Below, piece by piece: positions 1-9,069 of a DNA stretch of 64,000 nucleotides. Position 1 is the stretch's first letter. Each line of letters starts with the position of its first letter. The DNA is from UBA2988 sp965237965 (GTDB taxonomy: Bacteria > Gemmatimonadota > Gemmatimonadetes > Longimicrobiales > Gaopeijiaceae), in assembly GCA_965237965.1 (NCBI GenBank), contig CBDEGT010000001.1, positions 124,001 through 188,000 on the forward strand. Reading direction: 5' to 3'. The notes below the pieces were generated by a model. It did no database searches, had not been told where the DNA came from, and saw only the letters and a list, made by a program, of their open reading frames with translations. A program made the translations under genes and the position numbers.

Positions 1-975
1 AATGATCGGGATCGCGACCGCGCCGTCTCGCGTGTCGGTGACGATGTCCGCTGTGGCCGACAGGTCCGGGCGCAGCACGACCGGCGGATCGCTGAGGGTG
101 ATGACCACTTCGAAGTCGATCGCCGCCTGTTGGCCGCTCGCTGTTTGGGAAGAGGGCGGCCGGATCGCGCTGTTTCCGATCTCGGTAATTCGCCCTGTGA
201 ACACTTCTCCGGGAAACGCGTCGATCTCCACCGACGCGCTGTCCCCGAGCGCCAGCTGCGGGACATCGGTCTCGTCCACCTGCACGACCACCTCCACGAC
301 GCCGAGGTCGGAGATGGTGAGGATCAGGCTACCGGGGTTGTTCATGGTGCCGATGATGACCGTCTCACCTTCTTCGACCTGGAGTCGGGTCACCTTGCCG
401 TCGATCGGTGCCCGCAGCACGGTCTTCGCGAGCCGATCGTCCGCCTCTGCGACCGATGCGCGCGCCTGCTCCACGAAATGGCGCGCGGCCTCCTCCGACG
501 CGCGTGCGACCGCTGCGTTGGTCGCGGCGTCCTGGAGCTGTTGTGGACTCACGAGCGCGGAGTCACGCTCGCCCAGGCTGCGCAGCCGGGCGTGATCACG
601 TTCCGCACGGAGCAGGCTGGCCTCTTGCTGCGAGGCCTGTGCCTCGGCCTGGCTGAGCGCCGCACGCGCGCGTGAAACCGCCGCCTGGAACTGAGTGGGG
701 TCGAGCCTGAGCAGTACCTGGCCCGACCGCACGTCGTCACCCTCGCGCACGAGCAATTCGGACACCCTCGCCGAGACGTCCGAGCTCAGATCTACGGTTC
801 TTCGCGCCCGCACATTCCCGGAGGCGGTCACGATCGCCACCAGGTCAAGGCGCGTCACCTCCTCGAGACGAACCTCGGGCCCTCGGTCGCGCGAGCGAAC
901 GATGGTGAGGACCGTAGCCACGACGAACCCCGCCCCGACCAGGATCCCGATGGTCAGCTTCCTCCGTCCGGTCAT
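1..975 (-). CDS. HlyD/MacA-type periplasmic adaptor subunit of an efflux system (3' end outside window)
   Basis: The frame is open from an ATG at 975 down to base 1, so 325 residues are visible and the C-terminus lies outside the window. Residues about 7-24 form an N-terminal membrane anchor. A first lipoyl half-motif (VREGDDVRSGQVLLRLDP) is followed by an Ala/Gln/Arg-rich coiled-coil hairpin (about 85-165), a second lipoyl half (LRAPIDGKVTRLQVEEGE) and a beta-barrel segment. This is the membrane-fusion protein order of MacA/HlyD proteins, which bridge an inner-membrane pump to TolC. It starts 11 bases after the stop of the TolC-like gene on the same strand, so the two are almost certainly cotranscribed. 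A pump gene (MacB-type ABC or RND) is expected beyond base 1. Family is sure; the substrate cannot be inferred. Confidence 0.9.
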   Translation of the reverse strand, partial: MTGRRKLTIGILVGAGFVVATVLTIVRSRDRGPEVRLEEVTRLDLVAIVTASGNVRARRTVDLSSDVSARVSELLVREGDDVRSGQVLLRLDPTQFQAAVSRARAALSQAEAQASQQEASLLRAERDHARLRSLGERDSALVSPQQLQDAATNAAVARASEEAARHFVEQARASVAEADDRLAKTVLRAPIDGKVTRLQVEEGETVIIGTMNNPGSLILTISDLGVVEVVVQVDETDVPQLALGDSASVEIDAFPGEVFTGRITEIGNSAIRPPSSQTASGQQAAIDFEVVITLSDPPVVLRPDLSATADIVTDTRDGAVAIPII

Positions 976-986
976 GTGCGCTCTCT

Positions 987-2474
987 TCACTCCCTCAGCT
1001 GTGTTCCGACGACGGTCTCCAGTTGTGTGACCGCGTCGTGATACGCGTAGACTGCGTTTACATATGCCTGATCCGCCTCGGCTTTGACGGTCTCGGCGTC
1101 GACGAGATCGACGAATGAGATCGCCCCCAGCCGATATCGCTCTCCGGCCAGCCTGAGCTGCTCGTCCGAGACCTCGCGGTTGCGTGCCTCCAGGGCCGCA
1201 CTCTGGTAAGCCGTGGCGAGAGTGCGTAGCGCGATCGTAAGGTCGGCGGTCAGGGCGAGACGCTGCTCGCGCACCTGAAGCTCGGCGTCCGAGCGCTGAA
1301 CCCGGGCAGCTTCCAGTTGGCGTTCGCGCGTGAGTCCCTGAAAGATCGGCAGACTGAGCGAAAGGGATGCGGAGGCGGGCTGCCGGCTGAAGTCGAATGG
1401 GAACGCGTTGTTCTCGGCGACGATTCTGTTGCGCATCTCGTCGGTGAAACGGAACGCTGTGCAGTCACTCGACGGGAGCGGCTCCGCGAGGCGTGCGTAG
1501 ATCTGGTTCAGGAGCACGCACTGCTCCACCTGCCCGGCGACCTGCGCCTGGGCCTGCGTGATGAGACTGGCGGAATTGCTGGCCTGACGCGTGAAACCGC
1601 TGATGCCGGCCTGAGCGAAGAGGCTGGGGAGGTATGCGGAGCGGGCCTGCTGAACCTGCATGCGGCTCGCGTCGAGGTTGGCGGTTCGGGCGCGTAGAGC
1701 CGGATTCCGCTCGAGTGCAGTCGCCAGGAGGGCGTCCCGGTCCCAGGCCGGTGCCTCGAGCTCGAAACGGGTAGTGAGGACCATCGGGCGGTCTACCTCC
1801 ATCCCGACCTGCTGGAGTAGACGAAGCCGCGCCGTGCTGAGCGCGTTGATGGCCTGCAGCTGGGTGACCTCGGCTCGACCCACCTGGACTTCGGCCTGTC
1901 GGACGTCCAAAGGGGTGACGGCGCCCACCTCCTGCTGGGCCTGTGCGAGCCGGAGATTGAAGCGAGCACGCTCGAGCCGCTGGCCAGCGAGGGTCTCGCC
2001 CTCTGCCTGTCGGAGCACCTCCAGGTAGGCGTGCGTGACCGCGGCCGAAAGATCCATCGCGGCGGCGCCGATCTGCGCGGTGACGGCTTCACGGCGGGCG
2101 CGCGCGACGGAGGGTGCGAGCAACCGGGACCCGTTCAGCTCGTAAGAGATGCCCAGATTGTAACTGGAGAGGAAGTAGGCCGGCAGGTCGTCGGCGAGCG
2201 TCAGGCTACGGAACCGCTGTTCTCCCGCGCCCTGCCAAGAGAGCGAGCCGCCCAACGACGCCGAGGGGAAGAGTGAGGCGTACGCCTCGCGCACCTCCCA
2301 GTCCGCGTTCGACTCGTCGTTGCTCGCGGCAAGAAACGCGGGGTTCTGCTCGCGAGCGACCTGGATCGCCTCCTCGAGGGACATCCGGAGCGTGTCCGTC
2401 TGGGCTGCCAGGGAAGCCGGCGCCCTCGCGGTGAAGAGCAGCGAGAGCGACAACGCGGCTGAGAGTATCTTCAC
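987..2474 (-). CDS. TolC-family outer-membrane efflux channel
   Basis: This 495-residue protein has two OEP-type helical repeats rich in Ala, Gln and Arg, ending in a typical segment (YRLGAISFVDLVDAE, then AYVNAVYAYHDAVTQLE). It would form the outer-membrane duct and periplasmic tunnel of a tripartite exporter. The frame stays open upstream to 2618. The GTG at 2474 is preferred because GGAGG lies seven bases upstream on the minus strand and because translation from it begins directly with a signal peptide (VKILSAALSLSLLF, cleavage near ASLAA). The HlyD-like adaptor gene follows after 11 bases. Family assignment is firm; it need not be the general TolC of the cell. Confidence 0.92.
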   Translation of the reverse strand: MKILSAALSLSLLFTARAPASLAAQTDTLRMSLEEAIQVAREQNPAFLAASNDESNADWEVREAYASLFPSASLGGSLSWQGAGEQRFRSLTLADDLPAYFLSSYNLGISYELNGSRLLAPSVARARREAVTAQIGAAAMDLSAAVTHAYLEVLRQAEGETLAGQRLERARFNLRLAQAQQEVGAVTPLDVRQAEVQVGRAEVTQLQAINALSTARLRLLQQVGMEVDRPMVLTTRFELEAPAWDRDALLATALERNPALRARTANLDASRMQVQQARSAYLPSLFAQAGISGFTRQASNSASLITQAQAQVAGQVEQCVLLNQIYARLAEPLPSSDCTAFRFTDEMRNRIVAENNAFPFDFSRQPASASLSLSLPIFQGLTRERQLEAARVQRSDAELQVREQRLALTADLTIALRTLATAYQSAALEARNREVSDEQLRLAGERYRLGAISFVDLVDAETVKAEADQAYVNAVYAYHDAVTQLETVVGTQLRE

Positions 2475-2625
2475 GATCGATCCTCCAGCGTGTACGGGGG
2501 CCGTCCGTGGCGGCGCCGAATTCCCTTGACCCATCTCGTGCGAAATCGGGTGTCTACGCGACTCGGGTCGCGCCAGTCTCGGAGTGGGCACAACCGTGCG
2601 ATACGAACACGTCGACAAGGACCAC

Positions 2626-2662
2626 GGGCCGCGGCTCGCCCCGCGGGGCGAGTCGACGGCCC
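2626..2662. repeat. Nested inverted repeat between the secreted-protein gene and tolC-like gene
   Basis: GGGCCG (2626-2631) pairs with CGGCCC (2657-2662), and inside it CTCGCCCC (2635-2642) pairs with GGGGCGAG (2645-2652). It lies just after the stop of the gene ending at 2708 (minus strand) and upstream of the TolC-like gene. There is no U-tract, so it is a strong hairpin rather than a clear intrinsic terminator. Confidence 0.55.
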
Positions 2663-2707
2663 GTAGAAGCTATCACCCCCGATGCAGGCGGGGGACGAGA
2701 CGCGACC

Positions 2708-3385
2708 CTATAGGGTAGAACGCTCGGCCAGGAACCCGGATCCCGGGACCTCGACCTTGAGCACCCGGTCCTCGCCGTCGTACCACACTTCGTGCGCCGC
2801 TCCATTCATTTCGAAGGTCACATGCCGCGCCTGAATCCGTTCCCCAGCGACCGCGACCGACTCAGTCCCGGTCGATCTCACCTCGATCCGGTCCTGCGAT
2901 CCGGCACGCGGCACCAGAACGGCAACCGCGGTCCCCTCCGTGAGCTGGGATAGGAACCAGTACTGGTGCGCGACTCCCTGCTCGAGGAGCACAGTGCCCG
3001 GCGTGGCCCTGAACTCCCGCTCCTGCTCGCCGCTGGGCGAGCGCGTGCGCGCGAGCAGCCGGCGCCCGCTCGACGTGACCGCGATCTCCACCGGTTCCGG
3101 CCCCGAGACCTCGACCTGATAAGCGGACAGGCTCAGATCGGGTCCCGTGCGCAGAAGCGGTTTGACCTGCTCGTGACCGCCGGGGAGCTCGAGCTCGATC
3201 ACGGCGTTGGCGATCATGTGCGCGTCGGCCCCCTGACCCAACCGGCGGATCGTGAACATCTCCGCACCCACGACCCGGCCATCCTGCAGGATCCGGAACT
3301 CGCCCTCGTCCAGCACGACGTTCTGAGCGCGCACGGGTACCGCGAGCGCGAGCAGGAGGAACGAGGTTGGAAGCCGATGCACCAT
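2708..3385 (-). CDS. Secreted protein of unknown function (DUF3108/DUF6134-like beta protein)
   Basis: The 225-residue product starts with a clear signal peptide (MVHRLPTSFLLLALAVPVRA, cleavage before QNVVLD). The rest is beta-strand-rich with repeated Gly-Arg/Thr turns and no cysteine. The opening (DEGEFRILQDGRVVGAEMFTIRR) and the ending (HEVWYDGEDRVLKVEVPG) resemble periplasmic proteins that describe 'store/transform and compare' beta-barrel folds such as DUF3108. That likeness is by eye only. It follows the creatininase-family gene by 132 bases on the same strand. No catalytic motif is visible, so no function is proposed. Confidence 0.75.
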   Translation of the reverse strand: MVHRLPTSFLLLALAVPVRAQNVVLDEGEFRILQDGRVVGAEMFTIRRLGQGADAHMIANAVIELELPGGHEQVKPLLRTGPDLSLSAYQVEVSGPEPVEIAVTSSGRRLLARTRSPSGEQEREFRATPGTVLLEQGVAHQYWFLSQLTEGTAVAVLVPRAGSQDRIEVRSTGTESVAVAGERIQARHVTFEMNGAAHEVWYDGEDRVLKVEVPGSGFLAERSTL

Positions 3386-3517
3386 TCGAGGTCATCTCGG
3401 ACTCGGGAACCTTCGGCGCCGAACTGCGCTCCAGTGATTACCCCCGGCCCGACCTCCCGGTTCGATATCGGCTGCCGGATCGGCAGGGCGGCACCCCAGC
3501 TCTCGAACGCCTTCCGG

Positions 3518-4237
3518 TCAGGAATGTCGCCGCTCGAGGAGATCCGTGACTCCCGTAACCCAACGCTTGAACAGGGCTCGCCCCTTCTCGGCGGTGGCCT
3601 GCGTCGGGAAGCCGATTACGCCTTGGGACGCCGTGGGGGCTGTGGGCATGTGTTTCCACGCGTACCTTCGGACCTCACGCGCCGTGGGTGCGTAGTCCGT
3701 CATCCGGTCCGCCCGTACGCGCTCGGGCGCGAGATGGAGCATCAGGGAGGTCTCAAGCTCGCCGCCGTGCTCCAGCTCCGGCGTTCCCTCAAGAAGGTCG
3801 CTGACGTCCACCGCGTAGAGATCGATCACGGTGGTCGTGGAGCGGGACGTGAGGGCCATCAGCAGAGCGTCGAGGTGCGGTTCGTGGCGGTGGGCGGTGA
3901 TCACGAGAACCTCGGAGACGCCGTGGTCCTCCCAGCCAGCGAGCAGCTCGTTTACCGCGCGATGGAGGGTCTTGCGGCGCAGCGTCGACGTTCCAGGGTA
4001 GTGCCCTCGTTCCCGCGCGGTCACACCGTAGGCGAAGGTGGGTGCGCGCAGGATGCCGAGGTGCATGGACACACGACGCGCTACGGCCTCCGCCAGGAAC
4101 GTGTTGGTCGCGAGTGGAAGGTGGGGACCGTGCTGCTCGAGGGCACCGACGGGGAACAACAGCCTGGGGTCCCTCGCCAGCAATCGGCCGACCTCCGGCC
4201 AGGTGAGGGAGTCCAACGCGTATGAGTCCCCGCTCAT
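3518..4237 (-). CDS. Creatininase-family amidohydrolase, atypical metal site
   Basis: The 239-residue length and the segment PVGALEQHGPHLPLATN identify the creatininase fold (binuclear metal amidohydrolases such as creatininase, MftE and ArfB). E34 and H36 of the metal site and the HGGELETS segment are kept. The usual Asp of the 'TD' motif is Asn (N45), and the usual NGHxxN loop reads TAHRHEPH (H116, H118). The enzyme may therefore bind metal differently or have lost activity. The ATG at 4237 has a strong AGGAGG five bases upstream. Its first 16 bases overlap the start of the divergent kinase gene. Substrate unknown. Confidence 0.82.
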   Translation of the reverse strand: MSGDSYALDSLTWPEVGRLLARDPRLLFPVGALEQHGPHLPLATNTFLAEAVARRVSMHLGILRAPTFAYGVTARERGHYPGTSTLRRKTLHRAVNELLAGWEDHGVSEVLVITAHRHEPHLDALLMALTSRSTTTVIDLYAVDVSDLLEGTPELEHGGELETSLMLHLAPERVRADRMTDYAPTAREVRRYAWKHMPTAPTASQGVIGFPTQATAEKGRALFKRWVTGVTDLLERRHS

Positions 4238-7200
4238 CCGTTCCTCCTGATCGCACGGACGGGTCCGCGCCAGCAGAGCGGCCTGTCGAGCTTCTTCCCT
4301 GGGCAGGGCTCCTGCTCCTCGCGGTCTGGACCGTCCACTCCAACGCCTGGTGGCTGCTTGCTTCGGGCGCCGCCGTGATCGGCGCTGCGCTGCCGCCCCG
4401 CGGCCGGGGAAGGGCGGACGCTGTCTCTCTTGTACTCCTGCTGGTCGCGGTGGCGACAGGATTCGTGGCCCATCAGCGGCTGGCGTCCATCGACCGGGAC
4501 TTCGACGGGTATTGGGCCCGTCGCGAGGCCGCCGTCGCCGGGGTTCTCGACCGCGAGCTTGCCGATCTGCTCGAAGCTGGTGAGTCCGCAGCGACGGTAC
4601 TCGCCGAAAATGCGGACCTCCCCGAGCCGGACCGCCATCCCTTGATCGCGGATGTGCGGATGCGGTACGGGCTCACCGCCGCGGCGCTCTACGACTCCGA
4701 CGGACGGCTGGTTGTGTGGGACGGGACCCATCAGGGCACGGTCCCCGACCCTGTGCGCGTGGGGTCGGTGCCCTACGCGTATGCCGACCGTCCGCTCTTC
4801 AGCCATCTCTACTTCACCGAGCCCCTGCCGAACGGGCAAGGTACGGCGATGGTCGCCGCTCTCCTCAGTAGCGACCTGCCGTTGGAGCTCGGGGCCGAGA
4901 CCGGGGACTTCGCGTCCCGCATCCGGTCGCGTACCGGCGAAGAGCTGCGGCTTTCGCGTGCCGAGCTCGCCGCGGGGGAGGGAATCTGGGACCTGAGGCT
5001 CGGCGAAGAGACGCTGTTCAGCGTCGCGGTTGCTCGGCCCGCGGAGGCTGCGCGCCTCGAGCAGGTGCGCGATCGGTGGGCGGGTGCAGTCGGAGCGCTG
5101 GTGCTCGCGGGCTGGGTGATGCTCGCGATTGCGGGGCGTGGCGTGTCCGGACACGTGGCCGTGGCAGCGACGGCGCTCGCAGGGTTGGGGCTGCTCCTCC
5201 CGTTTGACAGCGTGCTCGGGTCGCCGGGGCTGTTCGCGCCGGGAGCGTTCGTGCTGCCGGGGCCTTTCGACCTCCCGCTCGGCCGTCTCCTGGTGGTTGC
5301 GCTCGCCGGCGCCCTAGGCGCGGGTCTGATTGCCGGATCGGTGCGTGCCCCGTTTCCGGCGTGGGTAGCCGGAGCCGCCGTGGCGGTCCTGTTCCCCGTG
5401 GTAACGGCTTTGGTGCGTGCCGGCGCCTCCCCCGGCTTCCTCTCGGGTGGCGACGGGGATCTCGTGGGCTTCCAGCTGGTGCTCGCGACCCTTCTGGCCC
5501 TGGCGGCCGGTGGCACGCTCCGCGTGGGCGGGGCATCCGTGTCGCACCGCCGCGCCGGGGTCACTCTGATGGTCGCGCTCGGCCTCGCGGGACTGCTCTC
5601 CGGGGCGGCCGCGGCCGGCGCGCCTGCGCGCGTGAGTGTTCCGTTGGGCGCGCTCGCCCTTTGGGGAGTGCCCGCATACCTGGCGGCGATGGTACTCGGA
5701 CGCTGGGCGGGTTGGCGTCGCGACGTGCTCGGGTGGACCGTCGCCGTCGTGCTCGGCACGACGGCAGCCCTGCCGGTCGCCTGGGCCGGGCGGATCGAAT
5801 CGCGGATGACCGTCGCCGAGCGTCAGCTGGAGAGGATCGGAGGCCGGGTCGACCCCTTCCTCCAGTTCCTGCTCGGCCGTTTCGGGGAGGTCGCTGACTC
5901 GGTCCACGCCCGCGGTGCGGCCCCTGCAGAAGTGCTCTACCGGGCGTGGGTCGAGAGCGGCCTTGCCGACGACGCGTATCCGGTGTGGTTGACCTTCTGG
6001 TCGGGCGATGGCCTGCCGGAGGAAGAACTACGAATCGGCGTGGGTACCGTCCGCCCGACGGTGGCCGATGAGTTTCTCGCAGAGGCGAGGCTCAGCGACA
6101 GCGCCCTCGTGCGGCGTTTCGACGTTGCCGACGCGCACTACCTCGCTCTCGTACCCCTTCCGGGGGGTGCCCTGGTGAGTGCAGTGGTTCCGCCCCTGCG
6201 TGGGGTCCGCTTCGCCTCGCCGCTCGGGCCGCTGTTCAGCCCGACCGGCACGACCGAGCCCGACCCACTGACGCTCGTGCCCGTTCGGCCGGGCGACCCG
6301 GTGACGCTCAGCGATCGCGTGAGCTGGGTGCGCAGTCCGCGGGGTTGGCACGGAGAGGTCGGGCTCACCTATCCGGACGCCCTCTTCCAGGCGCACTATC
6401 GGCTCGACCTGTCGTCCCCGCTTCTGTTGTTCGCGCGTAGCACGCTTCTGCTGACGGCGAATGTCACGCTCTTCGGATTGCTCTGGATGCTCGGGCGAAT
6501 CCTCCGGCACGCCCGGCGCCCTGCGTGGACCGAGTGGAGGGGGCTGTTCGTTTCCTTCCGAGCCCGCGTCACACTCGCATTGTTCGCCTTTTTCCTGCTT
6601 TCGAACGCGATCCTCGGCACGCTCGCCTATCGTGCACTGACCGACGCGGCCGAGCGCACGGCCCAGGTGCTCGCCGAGCGCGTCGCACTCGACGCCGCCG
6701 GGTTCTACCAGGAGGTGCGGGGCGAGATGGACCTGCTCGCGCGCCGTGCGGGCGCGGACCTCCTCGAATTCGAGGGGGGCGCTCTCAAGGCCGCTTCGGT
6801 CGAGGAGCTCGTCCAGCTCGGCCTCTACGAGGGATGGGTCCCGTACCCCGTGTACGAGACTCTGTATACGCGTGAGGAGGTGATGGCCACGTTCACGGGT
6901 ACTCTCGGTCGCTGGGAGTACGTTACGGCGTACCACAACCTCCCCGACGGGGGCATCCTCGCCGCGCCCGTCCCGCTCGAGGCCGGCGCAACCGCGGTGC
7001 GGCGCAGGGACCTAGCACATCTGCTCGCTTTCGCCGTGCTCGCAGGTGCCGCGTTCTCGCTCGCGCTCGCCTTGCTGGTGGGGCGCGCGCTGGCCCGTCC
7101 CATCGAACTCCTGCGCGTGGCGTCCGAGCGGGTCGGAAGCGGCAATCTCGGTGTCCGTTTGTCTGCGGATCGGCACGACGAGTTCGGATCCGTCTTCGAG

Positions 7201-8331
7201 TCGTTCAACCGGATGGTGTCGCGGCTGCGCCGCGCCCGCCGTGCACTCATTCGGACCACCCGCCGCAGCCAGGCCATCGCCGAGGAGTCGGCGAGCGGAG
7301 TGGTGGCGTTCGGGCCCGAGGGGGATGTCACGCTGGTGAACCAGCGCGCCGAGGCCTTCCTGGGTCGGCCGGTGGTGGTGGGTGAGACCTTCGAGGAAAC
7401 GGACGGCCCTGCAGACGAGGTGGTCGCCTGGGTACGTCTCTACTTCCGCGACGCCCTCAGAGAGGCCGGCACGGAGTTTCAGCTCGGAGACCGTCGAATC
7501 CGCGTGCGCGCCCGCCGGATCAGCCGTCAGGGAGCCGCGGGCGGAGCGGTGATGAGTCTGGAGGACGTGACGGACGAGCTGCGCGCCGAGCGCGTGCTCG
7601 CGTGGGGTGAGATGGCTCGCCAGGTCGCCCATGAGGTGAAGAACCCGCTCACACCTATCAAGCTTTCGATTCAGCACGTTCGCAGGGCATGGGAGGACCG
7701 TCGTCCCGACTTCGGTGACATCCTGTCGCGCAACGCGGGTGCGATGCTGGCCGAGATCGATCGGCTGGCGGCGATTGCATCCTCCTTCGCTCGCCTGGGC
7801 ACCCCGGGTGCGGCCGACGCGGGCGAGCTCGAGTCTGTCGAGCTGGATCGCTTGGTCGACGACGTGCTCACGCTGTACGACAGCGGAGCGGGCGCGATCC
7901 GCTTCGAGCGGGAGCTGTCGACAGACCTGCCTGCGGCGATCGCGCGTGAACCCGAGGTCCGAGAGGTGCTGGTCAACCTCCTTGAGAACGCACGCGCTGC
8001 GATTCGTGACGGCGGAACCGTGCGCGTGGAGTCCGGCCGAGAAGGGGCCGGTCTCGTGCTCCGCGTGCGCGATGACGGGAGTGGGATCCCCGCCGAGCTG
8101 GTCTCGCGTGTGTTCGAGCCGCACTTCTCCACGCGCTCGACCGGGGCGGGTCTGGGGTTGGCGATCGTGCGACGCCTCGTGGAGTCGTGGGGTGGCGCCG
8201 TGACCATCGACAGCACCCCGGGGCGGGGAACCACCGTCAGCGTGCTCCTGCGGCCATGGCCGGAGGGAGGTGGCGAGTCTCACCTGGTCACGTATCTTGA
8301 CGATCCCGTGGCGGGAGCCCCGGGTGCCTGA
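4222..8331 (+). CDS. NtrY-like membrane sensor histidine kinase, very large (1369 aa)
   Basis: The C-terminal third is a standard kinase: a transmembrane helix, HAMP (about 952-1003), PAS (about 1017-1110), H-box AHEVKNPLTPIKLS with His1137, N-box NLLENARAA near 1250, G1 DDGSGIP at 1284 and G2 GAGLGLAIV. The 'EVKNPLTPIKLS' box is typical of NtrY. The first 930 residues are unusual. Two helices come first, then an extracytoplasmic region (about 90-290), a cluster of about eight helices, a second extracytoplasmic region (about 525-735), two more helices and a third loop. Typical NtrY is about 750 residues. No other ATG/GTG/TTG precedes the first helix, so the start at 4222 is fixed although its ribosome site is weak. 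The likely partner is the NtrX-like regulator at 24949. Confidence 0.9.
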   Translation: MSPRSSVPPDRTDGSAPAERPVELLPWAGLLLLAVWTVHSNAWWLLASGAAVIGAALPPRGRGRADAVSLVLLLVAVATGFVAHQRLASIDRDFDGYWARREAAVAGVLDRELADLLEAGESAATVLAENADLPEPDRHPLIADVRMRYGLTAAALYDSDGRLVVWDGTHQGTVPDPVRVGSVPYAYADRPLFSHLYFTEPLPNGQGTAMVAALLSSDLPLELGAETGDFASRIRSRTGEELRLSRAELAAGEGIWDLRLGEETLFSVAVARPAEAARLEQVRDRWAGAVGALVLAGWVMLAIAGRGVSGHVAVAATALAGLGLLLPFDSVLGSPGLFAPGAFVLPGPFDLPLGRLLVVALAGALGAGLIAGSVRAPFPAWVAGAAVAVLFPVVTALVRAGASPGFLSGGDGDLVGFQLVLATLLALAAGGTLRVGGASVSHRRAGVTLMVALGLAGLLSGAAAAGAPARVSVPLGALALWGVPAYLAAMVLGRWAGWRRDVLGWTVAVVLGTTAALPVAWAGRIESRMTVAERQLERIGGRVDPFLQFLLGRFGEVADSVHARGAAPAEVLYRAWVESGLADDAYPVWLTFWSGDGLPEEELRIGVGTVRPTVADEFLAEARLSDSALVRRFDVADAHYLALVPLPGGALVSAVVPPLRGVRFASPLGPLFSPTGTTEPDPLTLVPVRPGDPVTLSDRVSWVRSPRGWHGEVGLTYPDALFQAHYRLDLSSPLLLFARSTLLLTANVTLFGLLWMLGRILRHARRPAWTEWRGLFVSFRARVTLALFAFFLLSNAILGTLAYRALTDAAERTAQVLAERVALDAAGFYQEVRGEMDLLARRAGADLLEFEGGALKAASVEELVQLGLYEGWVPYPVYETLYTREEVMATFTGTLGRWEYVTAYHNLPDGGILAAPVPLEAGATAVRRRDLAHLLAFAVLAGAAFSLALALLVGRALARPIELLRVASERVGSGNLGVRLSADRHDEFGSVFESFNRMVSRLRRARRALIRTTRRSQAIAEESASGVVAFGPEGDVTLVNQRAEAFLGRPVVVGETFEETDGPADEVVAWVRLYFRDALREAGTEFQLGDRRIRVRARRISRQGAAGGAVMSLEDVTDELRAERVLAWGEMARQVAHEVKNPLTPIKLSIQHVRRAWEDRRPDFGDILSRNAGAMLAEIDRLAAIASSFARLGTPGAADAGELESVELDRLVDDVLTLYDSGAGAIRFERELSTDLPAAIAREPEVREVLVNLLENARAAIRDGGTVRVESGREGAGLVLRVRDDGSGIPAELVSRVFEPHFSTRSTGAGLGLAIVRRLVESWGGAVTIDSTPGRGTTVSVLLRPWPEGGGESHLVTYLDDPVAGAPGA

Positions 8332-8376
8332 CGGTGTACGCAGCTTCACGCCGTCCCCTGACGAGGCCGCTCGCCA

Positions 8377-8967
8377 GTGCTTCCGATCTCCGACGTTCTG
8401 AATCAAAAGAAGCTGGAACCGGCCGAGCTCGCGCGCTGGCTGGAGCAGCGGGCCGACCGGATCCGCGACCGCTGGCTCTCTGATGTGCAGAGTCAGGAGA
8501 GCGGATGGAGCCCCCAGGTCGAGGCGCTCGTGACCGAGTTCTTCGACCTGTTCCTCGACATGCTTCCGCACGGGCTGGGTCCGCTCAAGGAGCACGTCGA
8601 GCCTGTCTGGGGGCAGACCGCGGAATTGTTCGGCTCGATGGCCGCCCAGCGTGGTCTCGCCGCAGGCGAGGTGATCGAGGAATTCCAGGGCCTCCGTGAT
8701 GCGGTGATCCGCTTCCTATACGCCGAGCCTCCAGCCGCCGGGCCGTTGCGCATCTCCTTGCGAGATCTGCTTCGGGTGAACCGGTTCGTCGACCGGGGGG
8801 TGGCCCAGGCCAGCGTCGGCCATACCGACGCTCTCTTCTTCGCATTGTTCCAGGGAACAGGGGTCTCGCAGGGGCTCGCCGAAGAGAACGTCGCCGAGAT
8901 CCGTGAGCAGCTGAACGTCTTCCGCGAGGAGTTCCGCCAGGTCGAGCGTGCCCTCGAATCGCGCTGA
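8377..8967 (+). CDS. RsbRD-N-terminal-like all-helical regulatory protein
   Basis: This 196-residue, all-alpha protein with no membrane segment starts at a GTG 45 bases after the kinase stop, in the same direction. The opening (ARWLEQRADRIRDRWLSDV) and the spacing of Trp, Leu and Arg resemble the RsbRD N-terminal domain, a globin-like sensor module often attached to histidine kinases or STAS proteins. Here it stands alone. The C-terminus (EIREQLNVFREEFRQVERALESR) is a short coiled coil that could dimerise or dock on the kinase. The family call is moderate; a partner role with the upstream kinase is inference from position. Confidence 0.6.
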   Translation: MLPISDVLNQKKLEPAELARWLEQRADRIRDRWLSDVQSQESGWSPQVEALVTEFFDLFLDMLPHGLGPLKEHVEPVWGQTAELFGSMAAQRGLAAGEVIEEFQGLRDAVIRFLYAEPPAAGPLRISLRDLLRVNRFVDRGVAQASVGHTDALFFALFQGTGVSQGLAEENVAEIREQLNVFREEFRQVERALESR

Positions 8968-9069
8968 GGCGGGTCCGGATCCGGAGGCGACGTCGCCCCG
9001 CCTCCACCGACAAGCCTGCTTCGATCCGCACCCCCCGCGCCCGGTTGGTCCAAGGGGCCCGTCGGGGCG

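Noticed and set aside
2..675. Plus-strand frames near the left edge
   Set aside because: The minus strand encodes a HlyD-type adaptor with clear lipoyl and coiled-coil segments over the same bases.
7012..8595. A 527-residue minus-strand frame inside the large kinase gene
   Set aside because: Shadow of the coding strand; the plus-strand product has complete HAMP, PAS and kinase motifs.
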